In this document: positions 1 through 5,071 of the stretch, one piece after another
Numbering within the stretch: position 1 is the first letter of the stretch
Layout of the letters: each line of letters starts with the position of its first letter
DNA from: JBAXQQ01 sp037131695
Lineage (GTDB): Bacteria; Armatimonadota; Hebobacteria; CAIYQO01
NCBI GenBank assembly: GCA_964638715.1
Contig: CAZWZF010000105.1
Span: 1-7,305 of the forward strand
Direction: 5' to 3'
Length of the DNA: 7,305 nucleotides
Made by a program: the position numbers and the translations under genes
The notes under the pieces: model-generated
Database searches by the model: none
Seen by the model: the letters and a program-made list of their open reading frames with translations, nothing else
What the model was told of the DNA's origin: nothing

Positions 1-27
1 CCCCCTCCTTGTCAAGGAGGGGAGTTA
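1..27 (-). repeat. GC-rich palindromic intergenic repeat, copy 1, cut by the window edge
   Basis: CCCCTCCTTG (2-11) and CAAGGAGGGG (13-22) form a perfect 10-bp inverted repeat around one base, so the inner pairs must open to make a loop. Read on the minus strand, it runs into the same AACTCCCCTCCTTG sequence as the copy at 84-127, so the two copies face opposite ways. The rest of this copy probably lies left of position 1. Its function is unknown. Confidence 0.75.
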
Positions 28-83
28 TGATAGTTACTTGATAAAATAATGGTTGTTTTAATAATCAAAACCTTTGTTTTAAA

Positions 84-127
84 CTCCCCTCCTTGCCAAG
101 GAGGGGTGACCGAAGGTCGGGGTGGTT
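84..127 (+). repeat. GC-rich palindromic intergenic repeat, copy 2
   Basis: CCCCTCCTTG (86-95) and CAAGGAGGGG (97-106) are perfect inverted arms. They are followed by a second small hairpin, GACC-GAA-GGTC (108-118), and a GGGGTGGTT tail (119-127). The compound shape (long palindrome, short hairpin, G-rich tail) is what is expected of a dispersed REP/MITE-like element rather than a terminator, since no gene ends just before it. With copy 1 it brackets about 56 bp of AT-rich DNA. Confidence 0.75.
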
Positions 128-220
128 TTCGCCTACTACAAACCTCCAACTTAAACATTTGAAAAAATAGGTTTTGCAAGAGCCTCTTTAATTATCAATT
201 TTTAATTAATTACATCCCCT

Positions 221-249
221 TTGACTAAATCTCTTTGATTTCATAAAAT
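221..249 (+). promoter_or_regulatory. sigma70-type promoter of mutS
   Basis: A TTGACT -35 box (221-226), a 17-bp spacer and a TAAAAT -10 box (244-249) match the housekeeping consensus at 5 of 6 bases each with ideal spacing. Transcription should begin near 255-257. The -10 box overlaps the ATG at 248, so a message from this promoter would not contain that ATG. This bears on the choice of mutS start. Confidence 0.6.
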
Positions 250-259
250 GAGATGGACA

Positions 260-265
260 AGGGAG
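260..265 (+). promoter_or_regulatory. Ribosome binding site supporting the TTG start of mutS
   Basis: AGGGAG lies 6 nt before a TTG codon at 272, which is in frame with mutS. Neither the ATG at 248 nor the ATG at 296 has a Shine-Dalgarno-like sequence at proper distance. The site would sit within a leader of only about 15 nt. Confidence 0.5.
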
Positions 266-271
266 CATTAT

Positions 272-2905
272 TTGACTTCAGATGGCTTGACCCCGATGTT
301 TCGGCAATACCAGGACTTAAAGAAGCAGTATCCAGATGTGATATTGCTGTTTCGTTGCGGCGATTTTTATGAAATGTACGGGGAAGATGCTGTCACCGGG
401 GCGGCGGCGATGGATATTTCGCTGACTGCGCGCGAGGTGCGGGGTCAAAAAATGCCAATGGCGGGGGTTCCTTATCACGCGATAGACCGTTACCTGGGAC
501 GATTACTGGCGGCGGGGCACAAGGCGGCTATTGCCGAACAGATGGAAGACCCCAAGCTGACGAAGGGATTGGTCAAGCGCGATGTTGCCCGCATCATCAC
601 CCCGGGCACACTGATAGAAGACAACCTGCTGGACGAACGCAGCAATAACTACCTCATCGCGATTCATACTAATAAGGGATACGGACTGGCGGTGGCGGAT
701 TGCAGCACCGGCGAGTTTGCCGTTACCGAGGTTACTGCCGAGAATGCCCGCGAAAAGATAATGGAAGAGGCATCGCGGCTGATGCCATCGGAAATCGTGC
801 TGCCAGCGAATATTGCCGAGGATGCTGATTTTATTGAAACGTTGAAGGCGCGCACCGGGGCGACGATTTCAGTACCGGATTCCGGTGGTTACAACTGGAC
901 CAGCGCGTCGGAGACACTGACCAAGCATTTCGGCGTCACCACCTTGCGCGGGTTCGGCTGCGAGGAAATGCCGATAGCCATCGAGGCGGCAGGATTGCTG
1001 TTGAAATACCTGCAGGATACCCAGAAAAATACCGTCAGCCAGATTCGCTCTCTCACCGCGTATTCAATTGAAGATTACATGCTGCTGGACTCATCCACCC
1101 GGCGCAATCTTGAATTAACCAATTCCCTGCGCGATGGGGGACGCACTCATTCGCTGCTGTGGCTGCTTGACCAGACTCGCACCGCCATGGGCGCGCGCCT
1201 GCTGCGGAAATGGCTGTTGGCGCCGCTGTTGGATATCAATTCAATTTTAAAACGCCTTGACGCGGTGGAAGCGTTCAGGAAAGATGATATATTACGCGAG
1301 AAACTGCGCGACACCCTGCGCAGCGTGAATGATGTAGAGCGCTTGCTGGCGCGTTGTTCTGCCGGCAGCGGCAATGCCCGCGACCTGGCGCAGCTTCGCG
1401 ATACCCTTACCGTGGTTCCGACTATTCTTGATATTTTGCAGACCGGTGCGCCGGTATTGCGCGAGATTGCCGAGGACGCCGACCGCATTGATGATCTGCG
1501 GCAATTACTGGCAGAGGCGATTATCGACAACCCGCCATTATCTGTTCGCGATGGCGGCATGGTGCGCAAAGGTTACAATAAGGAACTCGATATATTGCGC
1601 AGCGCGTCAACGGAAGGCAAAGACTGGATAGCGGCGCTGGAGAATGAAGAGAAAGAACGCAGCGGAATAAAGACTCTCAAGGTTGGCTACAACAACGTAT
1701 TTGGCTATTATATCGAGATAACCCGCAACAATCTGGACAGCGTACCTGAAGATTACATTCGCAAACAGACACTGGCGAACGCAGAAAGGTACATCACCCC
1801 CGCGTTGAAGGAATACGAGGCGCTGGTGCTGGGTGCGGAAGACAAGATAAAAGACCTGGAATACAGCATATTGAATCAATTGCGCGAAGCCACTGCCCGC
1901 GAAGCCGACCGAATACAAAAGTTGGCGCGGGTCATCGCCAAGACCGATGTGCTGGCGAGTTTTGCCGAGACGGCAGCGCGCAATCGCTATGTGCGTCCGA
2001 CAGTCGACGACACCGAGGAGATAGTCATCACCGGCGGCCGCCACCCGGTGGTGGAGCAAACCAGTTCCGGTGAACGTTTTATCTCCAACGACGCGTATCT
2101 GAATACTGACAGCCAGCAATTGATAATTCTCACTGGTCCGAATATGGCGGGAAAATCCACCTGGCTTCGGCAGGTGGCATTAATCACCCTGATGGCGCAA
2201 ATTGGCTCTTTTGTTCCCGCTGACGAAGTGCGGATTGGTGTTTGCGACCGCATATTCACCCGCGTCGGTGCCAGTGACGACCTTGCCACCGGGCAATCAA
2301 CATTCATGATGGAGATGACAGAAACGGCAAATATTCTTAACAACGCCACCCGTAAAAGTTTGGTTATTCTCGATGAAATCGGTCGCGGCACCTCAACATT
2401 TGATGGGCTTTCCCTCGCCTGGGCAGTGGCGGAACATCTCCATGAATCGCCAAAACTGGGCTGCAAAACGCTGTTCGCTACCCATTACCACCAATTGAAT
2501 GAACTGGAAAATACTCTGAAACGAATAAAAAACTTCCGCATCGCGGTGAAGGAAACCAATGGAACCATCCTCTTTATGCGCAAAATAGTTCCCGGCGGTA
2601 CCGATAGAAGCTATGGGATTCACGTCGCCCGCCTCGCCGGCCTGCCCGCAGAGGTAATTCAGCGCGCCGGTCAAGTGCTGCAATCGCTGGAAGAAAATGA
2701 TGAAATAACCGAAAAGGCTCGCGGCCTCGCTGACCGCCACGTCACCATACCTCCGCCAACCCCGCGCACGCAACTGACGCTGTTTGAAGTAAAAGAACAT
2801 CCGATAGTAGATGAATTGATGGACATAGACGTAGACGACATGACCCCGCGCCAGGCACTGGACGCGATTGCAAGGCTGCAGAAGAAAGCAGGCAAGGGGA
2901 AATAG
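272..2905 (+). CDS. mutS: DNA mismatch repair protein MutS
   Basis: This is the mismatch-sensing ATPase that clamps onto mispaired DNA and recruits MutL. With the TTG start the protein is 877 aa, close to the usual 850-900. The N-terminal domain carries the mismatch-wedging Phe-Tyr-Glu at residues 32-34. The connector, core and clamp domains follow, the latter recognisable from KVGYNNVFGYYIEITR and KQTLANAERYITP. The ATPase has Walker A GPNMAGKST (622-630), the signature loop DDLATGQSTFMMEMTE, Walker B LVILDE with D701/E702, and the ATHYH histidine H738. QLTLF at 834-838 fits a beta-clamp-binding motif, and the C-terminal tail resembles the MutS tetramerisation segment. All key residues are present, so the protein should be active. 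The open frame extends to ATG 248 (885 aa), but that codon overlaps the promoter -10 box and lacks a ribosome site. No mutL is adjacent. The gene is richer in G+C than the DNA around it. Confidence 0.97.
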   Translation: MTSDGLTPMFRQYQDLKKQYPDVILLFRCGDFYEMYGEDAVTGAAAMDISLTAREVRGQKMPMAGVPYHAIDRYLGRLLAAGHKAAIAEQMEDPKLTKGLVKRDVARIITPGTLIEDNLLDERSNNYLIAIHTNKGYGLAVADCSTGEFAVTEVTAENAREKIMEEASRLMPSEIVLPANIAEDADFIETLKARTGATISVPDSGGYNWTSASETLTKHFGVTTLRGFGCEEMPIAIEAAGLLLKYLQDTQKNTVSQIRSLTAYSIEDYMLLDSSTRRNLELTNSLRDGGRTHSLLWLLDQTRTAMGARLLRKWLLAPLLDINSILKRLDAVEAFRKDDILREKLRDTLRSVNDVERLLARCSAGSGNARDLAQLRDTLTVVPTILDILQTGAPVLREIAEDADRIDDLRQLLAEAIIDNPPLSVRDGGMVRKGYNKELDILRSASTEGKDWIAALENEEKERSGIKTLKVGYNNVFGYYIEITRNNLDSVPEDYIRKQTLANAERYITPALKEYEALVLGAEDKIKDLEYSILNQLREATAREADRIQKLARVIAKTDVLASFAETAARNRYVRPTVDDTEEIVITGGRHPVVEQTSSGERFISNDAYLNTDSQQLIILTGPNMAGKSTWLRQVALITLMAQIGSFVPADEVRIGVCDRIFTRVGASDDLATGQSTFMMEMTETANILNNATRKSLVILDEIGRGTSTFDGLSLAWAVAEHLHESPKLGCKTLFATHYHQLNELENTLKRIKNFRIAVKETNGTILFMRKIVPGGTDRSYGIHVARLAGLPAEVIQRAGQVLQSLEENDEITEKARGLADRHVTIPPPTPRTQLTLFEVKEHPIVDELMDIDVDDMTPRQALDAIARLQKKAGKGK

Positions 2906-2918
2906 AATTGAGAATTTA

Positions 2919-2938
2919 AAATGGCAAATGGCAAATGG
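2919..2938. repeat. 7-bp tandem repeat (AAATGGC), nearly 3 copies
   Basis: AAATGGC occurs at 2919-2925 and 2926-2932 and as a 6-base partial copy at 2933-2938. It begins 14 bp after the mutS stop codon. It resembles the short heptamer tandem repeats known from some bacterial genomes, such as the STRR of heterocystous cyanobacteria, but its sequence differs. No function is visible. Confidence 0.8.
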
Positions 2939-3098
2939 AGATTTTTTATCTTTTTGACATTTTCTATAAATTTTTGACTCTGGAGTTATAACGAAACCAT
3001 GATTTCGCGTTAATACAAGAAATTGGTTACTTATGTTAAAATTTCCTAACTTAAAATCATAACATCTTTTGTTCGAATTTGATTGCTAACTACCGAAT

Positions 3099-3120
3099 CT
3101 GAAAACTGAAAACTGAAAAC
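3099..3120. repeat. 7-bp tandem repeat (CTGAAAA), 3 perfect copies
   Basis: CTGAAAA is repeated at 3099-3105, 3106-3112 and 3113-3119, followed by one more C. It ends 12 bp before the stop-codon end of the minus-strand gene at 3132. The rest of the 226-bp spacer between the two convergent genes (2939-3098) is AT-rich. I found no convincing terminator, promoter or small gene in it. Confidence 0.85.
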
Positions 3121-3131
3121 CTTATACCTTT

Positions 3132-3713
3132 TTAATCGTCAGTCTTCACGTCTACCAGTGCCCATTCATGACGTTTTTCTTCTTCTATGGAATCGGGGAT
3201 GCTATCACCGCCGGAGAATCTCCAACCGGATTCCTTTTTTACCATTGCCATGTTGGTTAGTCTATTGCCTTTGACGATTCTTTTTATACCATCGGGGTCG
3301 ATTACGTAATATTTGCTTTTGGCTTCAACAGTATTCACACCTCCAGCTTTTTTCATTTCAACTATATCTTTCAAAATTGTCTGAAATTTTACTACTTCTT
3401 CAACATCCCAATCCCAAATTAATTTTTCAATCAACTTCAGCTCATATTCTTTGTCAATCTTGTTTTTACAAAAAGTACGGGAAAGTAAAAATACGACAAC
3501 TTCATTTTTGTCATCTATCATCGTAATATCTTTAAAGATAAATTGTGCATCGCGGTGAACAATTTTATTATCAATCAGCCATTTCTGGATGCCTTTATCA
3601 TCAGGACCCAAAAATCTGCTGGTTACCGAAAACCACGGGTCAAATACAACCAGATAGACCTTCACTTTTTCTGGTGAAACAACCTCGGTTCTAAATATAA
3701 TTTTTCTTTTCAT
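3132..3713 (-). CDS. Hypothetical protein, 193 aa, family not recognised
   Basis: I do not recognise this protein. It has no signal peptide or membrane segment, so it is probably cytoplasmic. It is highly charged (many Lys, Glu, Asp). It opens with a likely beta-hairpin, MKRKIIFRTEVVSPEKVKVY, and has a predicted helical middle around EYELKLIEKLIWDWDVEEVV. The C-terminal third, with YYVIDPDGIKR and WRF, looks like beta-strands again. AAGGA sits 4 nt before the ATG, supporting this start. Ahead of it lies a diverged copy of its own first 14 codons plus leader, inside a 34-codon reading frame that ends 23 nt into this gene. Both share the promoter at 3855-3884, so translation may be coupled. It converges on mutS and uses AT-rich codons. 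It is probably a real gene, because the duplicated start preserves the reading frame and mostly conservative residues. Confidence 0.7.
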   Translation of the reverse strand: MKRKIIFRTEVVSPEKVKVYLVVFDPWFSVTSRFLGPDDKGIQKWLIDNKIVHRDAQFIFKDITMIDDKNEVVVFLLSRTFCKNKIDKEYELKLIEKLIWDWDVEEVVKFQTILKDIVEMKKAGGVNTVEAKSKYYVIDPDGIKRIVKGNRLTNMAMVKKESGWRFSGGDSIPDSIEEEKRHEWALVDVKTDD

Positions 3714-3753
3714 GATATCCTTTTCCCCGCCTATTGGTGAGGACGGATTGTTG
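3673..3753 (-). repeat. Tandem duplication of gene start plus leader, unit 1
   Basis: This unit covers the first 14 codons of the 193-aa gene and about 40 bp of its leader. It matches 3755-3836 with a single 1-bp indel. The outer 25 bp (3729-3753) are identical to 3812-3836, whereas the coding part differs at about nine positions. Confidence 0.85.
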
Positions 3754-3795
3754 CGGTGAAACGACCTCGACTTTAAGTATAATTTTCCGTTTCAT
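3691..3795 (-). pseudogene. 34-codon N-terminal stub, diverged copy of the start of the 193-aa gene
   Basis: The frame begins MKRKIILKVEVVSP, against MKRKIIFRTEVVSP in the downstream gene. After that it runs into the repeated leader as an unrelated tail and stops at TAG 3691-3693. The changes within the shared 14 codons are largely synonymous (AGA/CGG, GTT/GTC, CCA/CCG) or conservative (Phe/Leu, Arg/Lys). This suggests that the copy was once a translated paralog. A second ATG lies directly upstream (3796-3798), with a GAGG about 9 nt before it. I infer a collapsed tandem paralog. A functional leader peptide coupled to the next gene is the alternative. Confidence 0.5.
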
Positions 3796-3836
3796 CATAT
3801 CTATCTGCCTCGCCTATTGGTGAGGACGGATTGTTG
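3755..3836 (-). repeat. Tandem duplication of gene start plus leader, unit 2
   Basis: This is the promoter-proximal copy of the 3673-3753 unit. It contains the start of the 34-codon stub and the second perfect copy of the 25-bp leader segment (3812-3836). Confidence 0.85.
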
Positions 3837-3854
3837 TACGATATCCAACACTTT

Positions 3855-3884
3855 ATTATAACACAAATTTACAAAAAATGTAAA
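3855..3884 (-). promoter_or_regulatory. Promoter for the stub and the 193-aa gene
   Basis: On the minus strand, TTTACA (3879-3884) is separated by 18 bp from a perfect TATAAT (3855-3860). The -10 is preceded by TG at the extended position. The expected start of transcription near 3848 gives a leader of about 50 nt before the stub ATG. Confidence 0.65.
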
Positions 3885-4002
3885 AAAAATAAATTAAATA
3901 TAAGCAAGAGTTTTAACTATTCAGACTCGTCAGTTTTAAAATATTCAATAAAAGAAATCTCTTAATTTTACATTTATGGTGTAAAAAGGAAGAAATGGTA
4001 GA
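3885..4002. other. AT-rich spacer with no feature seen
   Basis: This is the remainder of the divergent spacer between the minus-strand promoter and the damaged DUF3494 gene. It is strongly AT-rich, with runs of A on the plus strand. No open frame, clear plus-strand promoter or stable hairpin was found. An AAGGAAG at about 3986-3992 precedes the ATGs at 3995 and 4003, both of which open very short frames. Confidence 0.5.
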
Positions 4003-4022
4003 ATGAGGGGACGAATACTTAG

Positions 4023-4619
4023 AATTATGTAGGGGTTGCGGGTTCTACTGTAACAAATACCGGACCTACCACAATTAATGGTAATCTTGGATTAAGTCCT
4101 GGTGCAGCAGTTGATGGATTCCCTCCCGGAGTAGTTACTGGAACAATGTTAACATCTTCGGACCCGACTGTTGTAGCAGCTAAAGATGATTTAACAGCTG
4201 CTTATAATGATGCTGCTGGACGTTCAGAGAATGTTATTATTATTGCCGACGGGGAACTTGGTGGAAGAACACTTATACCAGGCCTTTATCGGTCAGGTAT
4301 CTCCTCGTTTGCGATTACGTCAGTTGATCTTATTCTTGATGCGCAGGGAGATGCGAATGCTGTTTGGATTTTCCAGATGCCGTCATCGACATTAACTGTT
4401 GGAAATGCCCGCACAGTAACTCTGGCTGGCAATGCAAATGCCAATAACATCTTTTGGCAGGTTGGCAGTTCTGCGACACTGGGAACTACATCAACTGTTG
4501 AAGGAAATATTATGGCTTTAGCATCGGTAACATTAATGACTGATGCAACCCTTAATGGGAGAGCTTTGGCAAGGAATGCTGCTGTTACGTTAGATACTAA
4601 TACAGTAACTAAACCGTAG
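4023..4619 (+). pseudogene. DUF3494 (ice-binding-like) protein, 5' end deleted
   Basis: The frame encodes 198 residues of a DUF3494 domain, the beta-solenoid fold of bacterial ice-binding proteins. Typical signatures are AGSTVTNTGPTTINGNLG, FPPG, the helix with DLTAAYNDAAGR, GGRTLIPGLY, LDAQGDANAVWIFQM, FWQVGSSATLGT and the ending NGRALARNAAVTLDTNTVT. Members are normally exported or surface-attached. Here the frame is closed by TAG at 4020-4022, and the 41 codons before the first in-frame ATG (4146) contain no ATG, GTG or TTG although they are clearly domain sequence. The signal peptide and first strand are therefore missing. A short frame at 4003, MRGRILRIM, looks like a charged signal-peptide n-region and ends in another frame at 4030-4032. 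I infer a small frame-shifting deletion. Starting at ATG 4146 would give 157 aa with a broken, unexported fold. The rest is intact, so the loss is recent, or it is a sequencing error. Confidence 0.75.
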
Positions 4620-4634
4620 TCTAATTTAATCAAT

Positions 4635-4666
4635 TTGGGAAGGTGAGAGAATATCCGCCTTCCCAA
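4635..4666 (+). terminator. Stem-loop after the DUF3494 gene
   Basis: TTGGGAAGG (4635-4643) and CCTTCCCAA (4658-4666) pair perfectly over 9 bp with a 14-nt loop, 15 bp beyond the TAG. The sequence after it is AT-rich but lacks a clean T-run, so termination may be weak. Confidence 0.5.
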
Positions 4667-4680
4667 TTATCAAGTTCTTA

Positions 4681-4698
4681 TATCTTAAAAATAAGATA
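4681..4698. promoter_or_regulatory. Perfect inverted repeat upstream of the coiled-coil gene
   Basis: TATCTTA (4681-4687), AAAA, TAAGATA (4692-4698) is a perfect 7-bp inverted repeat, 18 bp upstream of the ribosome binding site at 4717-4722. Its place and symmetry suit an operator for a dimeric regulator. The AT-rich stem would be weak as RNA. No convincing -35/-10 pair was identified beside it. Confidence 0.3.
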
Positions 4699-4728
4699 AA
4701 GAAAGTGTAATCAAAAAAGGAGCACACT

Positions 4729-5019
4729 ATGAACGAACAAGAGTTGTACAGCCAGAAATATCAGGCACAGCTTGATGAATGGAAAGCGGAAATCGCTAAA
4801 TTGAAAGCCCAGGTATCAGGAGCCAAGGCTGACGTGCAAATTGAACTCAAGAAAGATGTTGATAAACTCGAACGTGCTATCGCAGATTCTCAGGCAAAAC
4901 TTTCCAAGCTTGCATTGGCAAGCGAAGACGCTGTTAGTGCTATCAAGAAAGATGTGGATACAGCTTGGGATTCAATAAAGCTTGATTTAAACAATATCGC
5001 ATTAAGGTTCAAAGATTAA
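4729..5019 (+). CDS. Small coiled-coil protein, Sll1863-like stress-response type
   Basis: This 96-aa protein has no signal peptide. It opens MNEQELYSQKYQAQLDEWKA and continues as nearly uninterrupted amphipathic helix with Lys/Glu-rich heptads. Features include LKAQVSGAKAD near 26-36, a KKDVDKLERAIADSQAKL segment near 41-58, and a second helical stretch ending DSIKLDLNNIALRFKD. The order and wording match the small family named after cyanobacterial Sll1863, whose members are linked to stress responses. Their molecular activity is not known to me. The start is firm: AAGGAG (4717-4722) lies 6 nt before the ATG. An inverted repeat upstream may be an operator. A strong terminator follows the stop codon after 10 bp, so the gene is probably transcribed alone. 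The family call is by recognition of the pattern, not by alignment. Confidence 0.8.
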   Translation: MNEQELYSQKYQAQLDEWKAEIAKLKAQVSGAKADVQIELKKDVDKLERAIADSQAKLSKLALASEDAVSAIKKDVDTAWDSIKLDLNNIALRFKD

Positions 5020-5029
5020 TTAAATCTTT

Positions 5030-5071
5030 AAAAAGTCATCGCTCTCTTATTTGTAGTGCGATGGCTTTTTT
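5030..5071. terminator. Bidirectional intrinsic terminator between convergent genes
   Basis: AAAAAGTCATCGC (5030-5042) pairs with GCGATGGCTTTTT (5058-5070) over 13 positions with one G-T wobble and a 15-nt loop. On the plus strand it ends in a run of six T. On the minus strand it ends in five T, so it can stop both the coiled-coil gene and the gene at 5070-6686. The TAA of the latter gene lies in the terminator's T-run. Confidence 0.85.

Noticed and set aside
1147..2800. Several long minus-strand open frames opposite mutS (for example 1147-1569, 1607-2119, 1987-2466, 2393-2800)
   Set aside because: They are antisense to strongly conserved MutS coding sequence, have no recognisable products, and their length follows from the codon bias of mutS.
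2954..2982. TTGACA box after mutS as a plus-strand promoter
   Set aside because: No -10-like sequence at 16-18 bp, and no plus-strand gene follows before the convergent gene.
2919..3120. CRISPR array
   Set aside because: The repeats are 7 bp and contiguous, with no spacers, and there are no cas genes.
3132..3795. The 34-codon frame plus 193-aa gene as a toxin-antitoxin pair
   Set aside because: The short frame is a copy of the start of the long gene and its tail is repeated leader sequence. Neither protein shows toxin or antitoxin motifs.
4146..4619. ATG 4146 as an ordinary start of a complete gene
   Set aside because: The preceding 41 codons are clear DUF3494 sequence and no ribosome site is at proper spacing, so this start would cut the domain.
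4286..4666. 126-codon minus-strand frame opposite the DUF3494 gene
   Set aside because: The plus strand has clear domain homology, and the minus frame begins in the hairpin and has no recognisable motif.
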